A DNA stretch of 64,000 nucleotides from JAWKRB01 sp041389885 (GTDB lineage: Bacteria; Myxococcota_A; Polyangia; Polyangiales; Ga0077539), in assembly GCA_041389885.1 (NCBI GenBank), contig JAWKRB010000029.1, positions 1-64,000 of the forward strand. Reading direction: 5' to 3'. The stretch's first letter is position 1, and each line of letters starts with the position of its first letter. The position numbers and the translations under genes are program-made. The notes under the pieces are model-generated. The model searched no databases. It worked only from the letters and a program-made list of their open reading frames with translations, and had not been told where the DNA came from. This document shows, piece after piece, positions 44,090 through 51,486 of this stretch.

Positions 44090-44791
44090 CTACAGCAGGA
44101 AGTCGGCGCCGAAGCGCAGCGACGCGCCCATCATCGTGGTGCGTCGCAGCTCGGTGTCGACGCCGTAGAGGTCCCTGAAGTCCAGGGCCACGCCGACGAC
44201 GAACCTCCCGAAGCTCACGTCCATCGCGCCGCTCAGGCGCCAGCCCACGGCGGTGTGGTCGTAGCGCGCCGCCAGGGCGCCGCGCTCGTTCGCCTGCGCG
44301 ACGTCGTCGAGGGCGCGGTCGCCGGTGCCCGCGTCGGCCACGCGCACCGACACGCCGAGGCCCGCGGTGACCCACCAGCGCCGGTCGCCCCGGCGCAGGC
44401 ACGGCAGCTCGGTGCGCACGGCGTAGCTCGCGTCGGCGAGGTGCTGGGTGTACGCCGCGCCGTGGGAGACCCCGAACGACGGCCCCGACGCCCACGCGTA
44501 GTTCAGCTCCACGCCGTGCGAGAGGCAACGGCACGCGGAGATCGGAAAGAGCAGCCGCGCGCTGCCCCCGAGCGAGGGCGCCGTCGCGGTGTCGTAGCCG
44601 TCGCGGGGCACGGTCCCGGTGCTCGCGTGGCTCAGCGCGCCGAAGCTCCCCGTGAGCACGAGCTCGGGGCCGCGCGGGCGAGGGCGCTCGTAGGCCAGGG
44701 TGACCTCGTGGAGGCGAGGAGGGTCGGCCGAGGCCGCGCCCGCGAGGGTGCTGAGCGTCAGGAACGTGATCGCGAAGACATGGGGGCGCAT
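44090..44791 (-). CDS. Small outer-membrane beta-barrel-like protein
   Basis: 233 aa. A signal peptide ends near TLAGAASA. The rest alternates hydrophobic and polar residues in short beta strands with Gly turns (WWVTAGLGVSVRVAD, GAMDVSFGRFVVGVALDF) and ends in a strand SLRFGADFLL, as in small outer-membrane barrels of the OmpW/OmpX-size class. No family name can be assigned. It is convergent with the large Cys-rich lipoprotein gene, with only 4 bp between the stops, and lies divergently from a nucleotidyltransferase gene across a 118-bp gap. Confidence 0.78.
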   Translation of the reverse strand: MRPHVFAITFLTLSTLAGAASADPPRLHEVTLAYERPRPRGPELVLTGSFGALSHASTGTVPRDGYDTATAPSLGGSARLLFPISACRCLSHGVELNYAWASGPSFGVSHGAAYTQHLADASYAVRTELPCLRRGDRRWWVTAGLGVSVRVADAGTGDRALDDVAQANERGALAARYDHTAVGWRLSGAMDVSFGRFVVGVALDFRDLYGVDTELRRTTMMGASLRFGADFLL

Positions 44792-44909
44792 CTCTTACCT
44801 CCCGCCGCGGGCCAAAGAAATTCGCGGCGTCGAGGGTCACAACGCGCGCGCGCGCCGGCGCTTACACCCCAATCGCGCGGGGGCGTTGCGCTACGCTCCC
44901 CCCGACCTC

Positions 44910-46163
44910 ATGGACCTGAGAATCAAGAGCCTCGAGCGCCTCGACGCCCGCGCCGTGCAGCTCCCGCACGGCACCGAGGTGATCACCGGCGTCGACCGCA
45001 CCCTCGGCGAGCGACGCGTGCCCCAGGGGACGGTGGGGCGCGTGACCCGCACCGAGGGCGACGCGGTCGACGTCACGGTGGTGGGCGTCGGGGTGATCCG
45101 CTACGCGCGCCGGGAGGTGTCTCCGAGGCGCGTGGGGCAGGCGTTGTATGCGCAGCGCCGCGCCGACGCGTGGGAGGCGCTCGCGCCCTGCGTCGTGCTC
45201 GACACGCAGGTGGGTTCCCGCGCCTGGGGCCTGGCGCGCGAGGGCTCCGACGACGACCGCCGCGGCGCCTTCGCGCACCCCTTCCCCTGGACCGCGGGGC
45301 TCGCGGCCCCCGCCGAAGACCTCGTGTCCGCCGACGGCAGCGCGACCTACTGGTCCGTCGAGAAGGCGATTCGTCAGGCGCTGAGGGCCGACCCGAACAC
45401 CCTCGAGATGCTGTTCGTGCCCGCGGCCCGCGCCCTCGACCCCCTCGGCGAGTGGCTCCTCGCCGAGCGCGACTGCTTCGTGAGCGTGGAGATCTACGGC
45501 ACCTTCGCCCGCTACGCCCTCGGCCAGCTCCGCCGGCTGGAGCAGGGGCTTCGCCTCGCCGAGCACCGCGCGCTGCTGCTGGAGTGGCTCCGCGCCGACC
45601 CCGCGCTGCCCCTCGACGCGGCGGCGGAGCGCCTCGCCCGCGCCTCGATCCGCGCCGCGGCCACCGAGGCCGACGCGGTGCTCCAGGCCAGGCAGTACAT
45701 CAAGCAGCTCTATCGATCCCTCGCCGACCAGGGGCTGTTGGCGTCCTGCGATTTCGCGTCCCTCGCGCGCTTCGCGGCCGAGCGCGCGCACGAGCTCGAG
45801 CTCCCCCGCGAGCTCAGGCCGAAGAACGCCTACAACCTCCTGCGGCTCCTGGCGACGGCCGAGCGCTGGCTCCGAGAGGGCGAACCCGTGTTCGAAGTCT
45901 CTGGCGCGCTGCGCGATCGGCTCCTCGCGATCAAGTCGGGGGAGGTCGCGCTCGGGGACGTCCTCGCCGAGGCCGAGGCGATGGCGCCGGCGCTGGAGGA
46001 GGCCCGCCGAGGCTCGCCGCTCCCCTTGCGTCCCGACGTCGCGCGGGCCGACGCGCTGCTGCGCCGTGCGCGGGTGGAGCTCGCCCGCCGCTGGGTGGAG
46101 CGCGCGCCTGGGCCCTTCGGGGCGGAGGCGCCCGATCCCCCGGAGGTCGTCTGGAGCGAGTGA
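44910..46163 (+). CDS. DNA polymerase beta superfamily nucleotidyltransferase (YcgL-like)
   Basis: 417 aa. A short N-terminal domain of about 85 residues precedes the nucleotidyltransferase core. The core has G102-S103-R104 in GSRAWGLAREGSDDDRRG; the acidic residues after it (SDDD) are the metal-binding catalytic carboxylates of this superfamily. A long helical C-terminal domain (residues about 180-400) follows, with FARYALGQLRRLEQG and KNAYNLLRLLATAERWL. Members are annotated only as predicted nucleotidyltransferases; the activity is an inferred nucleotide transfer. No antitoxin-like partner of the MNT/HEPN type is adjacent. Its ribosome-binding site is weak. Confidence 0.88.
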   Translation: MDLRIKSLERLDARAVQLPHGTEVITGVDRTLGERRVPQGTVGRVTRTEGDAVDVTVVGVGVIRYARREVSPRRVGQALYAQRRADAWEALAPCVVLDTQVGSRAWGLAREGSDDDRRGAFAHPFPWTAGLAAPAEDLVSADGSATYWSVEKAIRQALRADPNTLEMLFVPAARALDPLGEWLLAERDCFVSVEIYGTFARYALGQLRRLEQGLRLAEHRALLLEWLRADPALPLDAAAERLARASIRAAATEADAVLQARQYIKQLYRSLADQGLLASCDFASLARFAAERAHELELPRELRPKNAYNLLRLLATAERWLREGEPVFEVSGALRDRLLAIKSGEVALGDVLAEAEAMAPALEEARRGSPLPLRPDVARADALLRRARVELARRWVERAPGPFGAEAPDPPEVVWSE

Positions 46164-46301
46164 GGGCCGCGCAGGCGGTTCGCGCGACCGCGATGTCGCA
46201 CCCGAGTCTCGTTCGCTCTCATCGAATCTGCGCGCGGCATCGGGCGTAGAACTGCCGCCGCGGGCCGAGCGCTCGTTCGACCGGCCCGCGCTCGCCTCAG
46301 C

Positions 46302-46323
46302 GCGCATCGATGTCATCATGCGC
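46302..46323. promoter_or_regulatory. Inverted repeat upstream of the YXWGXW protein gene
   Basis: GCGCAT (46302-46307) and ATGCGC (46318-46323) form 6-bp arms around a 10-bp spacer, 50 bp before the start codon at 46373. It could be an operator or an mRNA leader hairpin; nothing decides between them. Confidence 0.3.
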
Positions 46324-46372
46324 GCCCCCCACAGAGCGGGGCTGAACCGTCATCGCAAAGGGCTTTCAACCG

Positions 46373-47167
46373 ATGAAGAACACACTCGCCTCGATGTTGC
46401 TCTCGACCGCCCTGTTCGTCGCGCCCCTCGCGGCCCAGGCGCAGGACATCTACACGACGATCGCCCCGCCGGCCCCGATCGCCGAGACGCAGACCGCGGC
46501 GCCGTCGCCGTCCCACGTGTGGGTGGGCGGCTACTGGAACTGGAACGGCTCGCAGTACACCTGGACTCAGGGGCACTGGGAGCTCCCCCAGGAGCAGGGC
46601 GCGGGCTGGGAGCAGCCGCAGTGGGTGCGGGAGGGCGGTCGCTACCGCTTTCGCCGCGGTCGCTGGAACCGTCGCCAGGGGGCGCAGGTAGGCGTGCAGG
46701 TCGGGGGGCAGCAGGTGGGCGTGCAGATCGGCGTGCAGCCGAACATGCCGCAGGGCAACTGGCGCCCCGGGATGCAGCCCGGCGCGCAGGTCGTGCAGCC
46801 CGCGCAAGGCACCGTGTGGGTGCAGCCCAATCCTCCGCAGGGCACGGTGATCCAGCAGCCGGTGATCCAGCAGCCGGTGATCCAGCAGCCGATCGTGCAG
46901 CCCCCCGTCGTGCAGCAGCAGGTGGTGGTCGGCCCGAACGGCGGCGTCGTCGGCGTCGCGCCTCCGCGGCTCCGCCGAGAGCGCCGGCCGCGCATGGTCC
47001 CGCCTGGGCAGACCTGGGTCCCCGGCTACTGGAACTGGGACGGCTCGCAGTACCAGTGGGTCGCGGGGCACGTTGAGGCCGTGCCGAACCCTGGCGCCCG
47101 ATGGCAGGCCCCGCGCTACCAGCGCCGCGGCCGTCAGTGGGTCGTGACCCCTGGCCGCTGGCGCTGA
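46373..47167 (+). CDS. YXWGXW-type repeat secreted protein
   Basis: 264 aa. A signal peptide ends at AAQAQA. Two copies of a Trp/Tyr-rich motif flank the middle: WVGGYWNWNGSQYTWTQGHW near residue 50 and WVPGYWNWDGSQYQWVAGH near 220, matching the YXWGXW repeat of envelope proteins. Between them lies a Gln/Val/Pro-rich low-complexity section with GVQVGG, VIQQPVIQQP and VVQQQ runs. The C-terminus is Arg-rich. YXWGXW proteins are exported and of unknown function. An IR lies upstream. The next gene encodes the MYXO-CTERM phospholipase-like protein, 44 bp away. Confidence 0.92.
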   Translation: MKNTLASMLLSTALFVAPLAAQAQDIYTTIAPPAPIAETQTAAPSPSHVWVGGYWNWNGSQYTWTQGHWELPQEQGAGWEQPQWVREGGRYRFRRGRWNRRQGAQVGVQVGGQQVGVQIGVQPNMPQGNWRPGMQPGAQVVQPAQGTVWVQPNPPQGTVIQQPVIQQPVIQQPIVQPPVVQQQVVVGPNGGVVGVAPPRLRRERRPRMVPPGQTWVPGYWNWDGSQYQWVAGHVEAVPNPGARWQAPRYQRRGRQWVVTPGRWR

Positions 47168-47211
47168 GCGGACCGAGGTGCTCGTGCCCCTTCGCTGATA
47201 CCATCGAGCGC

Positions 47212-48651
47212 GTGAAGCGCGCATCGGCCCTGTGCCTCGCGGTCGCCCTCGCGGCGCCGTCCCTCCACGCGAACAGCATGGTGACCCACGTGTGGGTCGC
47301 CGAGCAGTGCATCGACCGGGTGAGCACCCCCGCGCTCGTCTCGATCGTGCGCGACCCCGCGCTGCGCTCGGTGATTCAGAACGGGGCGATCTACCCCGAC
47401 TCGGGCTACTCGGTGCGCCACCCCTACGGCGAGTGGGCCCACTGGGAGAGCTTTCACGAGCCCTACCTCCAGTGGATTCGATCTCGTTGGGGCGCAGAGG
47501 GATACACGTCGCCCGACGCGCGGCGGCACGTCGCGTTCCTGATGGGCAACGCGGCGCACGGGATGACCGACCAGACCTTCGACCAGTACTTCGTGCACCG
47601 CGCGCGGTCCTACGACAACACCGACGCCAACGACCTGGACGTGGGCTCGGACACCTGGCTCATCGTCGAGCACGGCGTGCAGAGCGCGGCCGACGGGCAG
47701 TTCTGGTTCGACGAGATGCCCGGCATCCACGCCGCGGTGAACGGCCCGGCGGTGACGCCCGAGCTCCTCCGCGAGGCCGCGCAGCTCACGGGCGGCGCGA
47801 CGCGCTTTCTCACGCAGTACGGCTGGGGGCTCTACACCCAGCGCTGGCGGCAGACGCCCTGGGCCGCCTCGCACTACATGGACGAGGGCACGCCGGGCTC
47901 GTACCCCCACCTCGTGCGCACGACCGCGGCGTACTGGGAGTTCCTCTGGCGGCGGCTCCAGGGCTCGGCGCCCCCCGGCGCGCCGCCGCTGTACTCCTGG
48001 CCCGCTGAGGGTCAGGTGAACTTTCCGGTCTCTCGATCCGACGTCGAGGCGCGCATCGAGATCACCACGCCGTGGGGCCTCGACGACGCGACGGTGAGCG
48101 CGCGCAACGTGCGGCTGCTCGGGCCGGGCGACGTCGAGGTCCCGGTGCGGCTGTCGCGCTACGGAGGCCACGGCAACACCCTCATGCTCGATGCGCAGCA
48201 AGACCTCGCGTACGACACCGCCTACCGCGTCGAGCTCTCCGCCGAGCTCCGCACCGTCGAGGGCTCGCTCACCGGAGTGGCGAACTCGATTCGCTTTCGC
48301 ACCCGCTGCGCGCCCGACCGCCTCGCGGACTGCCCGCCGATCCCGACGCCGTCGCCCACGCTCGCGGCGCCGCCGGTGAGCGATCCGCGGCCGCGGCCCG
48401 ACGCGGGGATGCCCGTCGTCGAGGTCGTCGACGACGCCGGCGCGACCGACGACGCGAGCCCCGCGGCGCCGAGCGACGCGGCCGTGCCGACCGCCACCCT
48501 CGACGGCGGGCTCGCTCCGGCGCCGGCCTCGGGGTGCGGCTGTCGCGCGACGCGCACCCCGCGCGCCGGGGGCGCAATCTTCGCGGCGGTCGCGCTCGCG
48601 CTGGCGACGCGCCGTCGTCGGCGGGAGACTCGCCGAGCGCGCTCTGCGTGA
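47212..48651 (+). CDS. Zinc-dependent phospholipase C-like protein with MYXO-CTERM tail
   Basis: 479 aa, GTG start at 47212 giving a signal peptide (VKRASALCLAVALAAPSLHA). The catalytic-like domain (about 25-260) has the His/Asp-rich HVAFLMGNAAHGMTDQTFDQYFVH, and early HxW and DSGYSVRHPYGEWAH stretches, as in zinc-dependent phospholipase C (alpha-toxin N-domain/S1-P1 like) proteins. An Ig-like domain follows (about 265-380), then a Pro/Asp/Ala-rich stretch. The C-terminus is a MYXO-CTERM signal: SGCGCRATRTPRAGG, a hydrophobic segment (AAVALALA) and a Arg-rich end. This tail is recognised by the myxobacterial sorting/cleavage machinery and is diagnostic for the group. It probably acts on phospholipids outside the cell. 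Confidence 0.9.
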   Translation: MKRASALCLAVALAAPSLHANSMVTHVWVAEQCIDRVSTPALVSIVRDPALRSVIQNGAIYPDSGYSVRHPYGEWAHWESFHEPYLQWIRSRWGAEGYTSPDARRHVAFLMGNAAHGMTDQTFDQYFVHRARSYDNTDANDLDVGSDTWLIVEHGVQSAADGQFWFDEMPGIHAAVNGPAVTPELLREAAQLTGGATRFLTQYGWGLYTQRWRQTPWAASHYMDEGTPGSYPHLVRTTAAYWEFLWRRLQGSAPPGAPPLYSWPAEGQVNFPVSRSDVEARIEITTPWGLDDATVSARNVRLLGPGDVEVPVRLSRYGGHGNTLMLDAQQDLAYDTAYRVELSAELRTVEGSLTGVANSIRFRTRCAPDRLADCPPIPTPSPTLAAPPVSDPRPRPDAGMPVVEVVDDAGATDDASPAAPSDAAVPTATLDGGLAPAPASGCGCRATRTPRAGGAIFAAVALALATRRRRRETRRARSA

Positions 48652-48665
48652 AGGGACGGTGTCAC

Positions 48666-49085
48666 ATGCGATGGACGCTCGGGTTGGCGATGATGCTGGG
48701 GTGCAGCGCGCGAGGCGGCTACGCCGAGCCTGGGCCGCTGTCGCAGAACGCGATGCCTCCCTCGAACCCCTCCATCGCGTCGAGCGGGGGGCTGCAGCCC
48801 TCGCCGCCTGACGGTCGCCCCAGCGAGATCCCGCCGGCGGTGGGGCTCACGGGCAACGCCATCGCGCCTTCTCCCGACCGCGCCGCGGCCGCGCCGGAGT
48901 GCGCCACCGACCTCGACTGCGTCCCCGCGACGTGCTGCCACGCGCGGGCCTGCACCCTGCGATCGCGCGCGCCACGCTGCGAGGAGACGATGTGCACGGA
49001 GGTCTGCGAGAGCGGCACCCTCGACTGCGGCGGGGGCTCGTGCGGCTGCGTGCGCGGCGTGTGCGTGGCGCGCCTTCGGGAGTGA
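48666..49085 (+). CDS. Small Cys-rich lipoprotein
   Basis: 139 aa. The lipoprotein signal is MRWTLGLAMMLGC. A Pro/Ser-rich stretch (about residues 20-70) precedes a compact domain with ten or more Cys in about 60 residues (CATDLDCVPATCCHARAC, CEETMCTEVC, CGGGSCGC), which probably forms a disulfide knot. The CATDxDC start resembles Dickkopf/EGF-like Cys modules found in other myxobacterial lipoproteins. No family can be named. It sits 14 bp after the MYXO-CTERM gene and before the large Cys-rich paralog, so it may be part of the same surface-protein transcript. Confidence 0.8.
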   Translation: MRWTLGLAMMLGCSARGGYAEPGPLSQNAMPPSNPSIASSGGLQPSPPDGRPSEIPPAVGLTGNAIAPSPDRAAAAPECATDLDCVPATCCHARACTLRSRAPRCEETMCTEVCESGTLDCGGGSCGCVRGVCVARLRE

Positions 49086-49113
49086 CCGCCGCGCGGGCGA
49101 TGACTTGCCCGGA

Positions 49114-49146
49114 TCTCCTCCTCGTGGTGCCTTCTTCAGGAGGAGG
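49114..49146 (+). promoter_or_regulatory. Leader hairpin overlapping the ribosome-binding site
   Basis: TCTCCTCCT at 49114-49122 can pair with AGGAGGAGG at 49138-49146, giving a 7-bp perfect stem extended by a G-C and a G-U pair with a 15-nt loop. This would hide the AGGAGGAGGA ribosome site (49138-49147) used by the TTG start at 49154. It is a candidate translational switch (for example thermosensing), inferred from pairing only. Confidence 0.4.
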
Positions 49147-49153
49147 ACCTCCC

Positions 49154-51220
49154 TTGCGCAGTTCGCTCACCCCCTTGCTTCTCGCCCTCACCGCCGCGGC
49201 CCTCGGGTGCAGCAGCCCGACCGCGGTCAGCACCGCCGTCGACGCGGCTGTCCCCGCCAAGACCGACGTCCTCGCGGGCGACGTCGCCGCGCCCGAAGAC
49301 CTGCCCGCCGCCGAAGACGCCCCGGTCGCGCTGGACGCACCCGCCGCCGACTCGGCCACGGGAGGCGACGCCGCGCAGGACGTCGTCGCGCCCTGCCCGA
49401 GCGGGCAGGAGCGCTGCGACGCCCGCTGCGTCGACCTGCAGAACGACCCGAGCGCCTGCGGGAGCTGCGCGATGGCGTGCCAGAGCGGCGAGTCGTGCGT
49501 CGCGGGCACCTGCGTGACGCGCTGTCCCGCGGGGCAGATCGCCTGCGCGGGACGCTGCGTCGACACGCAGACCGACCGCGCCAACTGCGGCGCCTGCGGC
49601 ACGGCGTGCCCCACCGGCGAGGTCTGCTCCATGGGCGCGTGCACCCTCGAGTGCGCCGCGCCCACCGCGCTCTGCGGCGGCGACGGGGGGCCTCGCGCCT
49701 GCGCGAACCTCCAGACCGACCGCAGCAACTGCGGCGCCTGCGGCAGCGCGTGCGGCATGGGCGAGCTCTGCGAGGCCGGCGTGTGCAGGCTGACCTGCCC
49801 GACGGGGCAGACGCCCTGCGGCGGGGTCTGCGTCTCGACGGTGAGCGACCCCGCGAACTGCGGCGCCTGCGGCACGGCGTGCACGGGCGGCCAGCAGTGC
49901 GTCGGGGGGACCTGCACCACCGTGTGCGAGCCGGGCATCACCGACTGCGGCCAGGGGCGGTGCAGGAACATTCAGACCGACCCCGCGAACTGCGGCGCCT
50001 GCGGCCGCGAGTGCCCGACGCCCACCGGGGGAGTCGCCACCTGCGCCCTGGGCTCGTGCGGCATCGCGTGCTCCAACGGCTTCGGCGACTGCGACCTCAA
50101 CTCGACCAACGGCTGCGAGACCCGCCTCGACTCTGCGACGAACTGCGGCGCCTGCGGGCGCACCTGCGCCTTCGCGAACGCCGCGGGCGTGTGTCGCGAT
50201 GGTGCGTGCGCCCTGGGCACCTGCAACACGGGCTTTCTCGACTGCGACGGCAACCCCGCCAACGGCTGCGAGGTCAACGCCCGCACCGACCGGATCAATT
50301 GCGGCCGCTGCGGCGCCGCCTGCGGCAGCACGCAGTCGTGCGTCGACGGCGTCTGCGGCACCTCGTGCAGCGCCGGCTCGCAGCTGTGCGGCGGCGCCTG
50401 CACGAACCTCCAGAACGACCCCTCGAACTGCGGCGCCTGCGGGACCGCGTGTCGCGCGGCGAGCAACCAGACGCCGGTGTGCGCCGCCGGGCGCTGCGAC
50501 GGCGTGTGCCTCTCGGGCTTCGGCGACTGCGACAACAACGCCACCAACGGCTGCGAGACCAACGTGCAGACCAGCGTGGCGAACTGCGGTCGCTGCGGCA
50601 CCCGCTGCGCCCTCACCAACGCCACCGCGGCGTGCTCCGCCGGCGCGTGCGCCATCGGGAGCTGCTCGACGGGCTTCGGGAACTGCGACAACAACGCCAC
50701 CAACGGCTGCGAGACCAACCTCCAGACCAGCAACGCGCACTGCGGCGCCTGCGGCCGCGCCTGCGCGGGCACCTGCACCGCGGGCACCTGCGTCACGACC
50801 GCGCCGAGGACCTTCTCGCAGCCCTTCAGCAACAGCTCCACCGTCCTGACCGCCGCCTGCACCGCGTGGCGGAGCTTTCGCGCCAGCCTCACCGCCACGG
50901 GGTACACCTCGATCACCGTGTCGGGCAGCGCGTCGAGCACCGTGCGAACCTGCACGAACCCCGCGGCGATTCAGCAGATCGTCACCGGCCTGCGCAACCT
51001 CACGCAGTTTCACGTCTCCTGCGACGGCCACGTGTGGAGCATGTGCAACCGCTACGAGGGCGAGTTCTGGATCGACGCGCCCTCGCTGTGCTCGGGCTCG
51101 AACTGCCCGAACCCCGGCGTGATGATTCGCCCGTGCTTCAACTCCACGAACAACTACAACGGCGTGGGCACCGCCACCTGCAACGCCCCCGCGCAGACGA
51201 TCACCATCAACGTCCGCTGA
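49154..51220 (+). CDS. Second large Cys-rich (Stig1-like) lipoprotein
   Basis: 688 aa. I choose the TTG at 49154: AGGAGGAGGA (49138-49147) stands 6 nt before it and it opens a normal lipoprotein signal (LRSSLTPLLLALTAAALGC), whereas the upstream ATG at 49100 has no ribosome site and would give an unusual leader. A stalk rich in Asp/Ala/Val/Pro (DVLAGD, APEDLP) precedes about eleven Cys-rich modules (about residues 75-550) with NCGACG and GFGDCDNNATNGCE units like the paralog at 41458. A unique C-terminal beta-rich domain of about 130 residues (HVSCDGHVWSMCNRYEGEFW) replaces the PPC-like domains of that paralog. Predicted to be surface-exposed; the C-terminal domain is probably the functional head. 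Confidence 0.88.
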   Translation: MRSSLTPLLLALTAAALGCSSPTAVSTAVDAAVPAKTDVLAGDVAAPEDLPAAEDAPVALDAPAADSATGGDAAQDVVAPCPSGQERCDARCVDLQNDPSACGSCAMACQSGESCVAGTCVTRCPAGQIACAGRCVDTQTDRANCGACGTACPTGEVCSMGACTLECAAPTALCGGDGGPRACANLQTDRSNCGACGSACGMGELCEAGVCRLTCPTGQTPCGGVCVSTVSDPANCGACGTACTGGQQCVGGTCTTVCEPGITDCGQGRCRNIQTDPANCGACGRECPTPTGGVATCALGSCGIACSNGFGDCDLNSTNGCETRLDSATNCGACGRTCAFANAAGVCRDGACALGTCNTGFLDCDGNPANGCEVNARTDRINCGRCGAACGSTQSCVDGVCGTSCSAGSQLCGGACTNLQNDPSNCGACGTACRAASNQTPVCAAGRCDGVCLSGFGDCDNNATNGCETNVQTSVANCGRCGTRCALTNATAACSAGACAIGSCSTGFGNCDNNATNGCETNLQTSNAHCGACGRACAGTCTAGTCVTTAPRTFSQPFSNSSTVLTAACTAWRSFRASLTATGYTSITVSGSASSTVRTCTNPAAIQQIVTGLRNLTQFHVSCDGHVWSMCNRYEGEFWIDAPSLCSGSNCPNPGVMIRPCFNSTNNYNGVGTATCNAPAQTITINVR

Positions 51221-51256
51221 GCCGCGCCCCGCGGCGCCTCCCCCGCACCTCTCGCG

Positions 51257-51278
51257 TTTGAAATCCGCACCTTTCAAA
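51257..51278. terminator. TTTGAAA/TTTCAAA inverted repeat
   Basis: TTTGAAA (51257-51263) and TTTCAAA (51272-51278) flank 8 bp, about 37 bp after the Cys-rich lipoprotein stop, in an AT-rich island rare for this genome. It is probably a terminator or regulatory hairpin; the first half of the 266-bp convergent gap to nhaA. Confidence 0.4.
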
Positions 51279-51429
51279 TGTGAGAGGGCCCCCGCGGCGC
51301 TCACGCGCGCGAGCGCCCCAGAATTGGGACCCGGGTGCTCTGGCACGAAGGGTGCTCTCTCAGAGAATCAAGCAGCGGTACCGGCGTCTCCCCCAACGCC
51401 AACGGTCCCGCCGCCGGCTTACGTCAGAG

Positions 51430-51455
51430 CCCCCTCCGAGAGACCTCGGAGGGGG
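51430..51455. terminator. Strong hairpin between the convergent Cys-rich and nhaA genes
   Basis: CCCCCTCCGAG (51430-51440), loop AGAC, and CTCGGAGGGGG (51445-51455): a perfect 11-bp stem with a tetraloop, 31 bp from the nhaA stop. It is symmetrical and can work in both directions. No T-run follows, but in this GC-rich genome factor-assisted hairpins are common. Confidence 0.55.
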
Positions 51456-51486
51456 CCGAGACCCCACAGCCCTCCGTGCAGCGCGC

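Noticed and set aside
44910..46163. MNT/HEPN toxin-antitoxin pair
   Set aside because: The nucleotidyltransferase is much larger than MNT antitoxins and has no small HEPN partner beside it.
49100..49153. ATG at 49100 as the start of the second Cys-rich lipoprotein
   Set aside because: No ribosome site and a leader ahead of the lipoprotein signal; the TTG at 49154 has both a ribosome site and a normal signal.
49136..51346. Minus-strand open frame of about 740 codons
   Set aside because: Antisense shadow of the second Cys-rich lipoprotein gene; no coherent domains.
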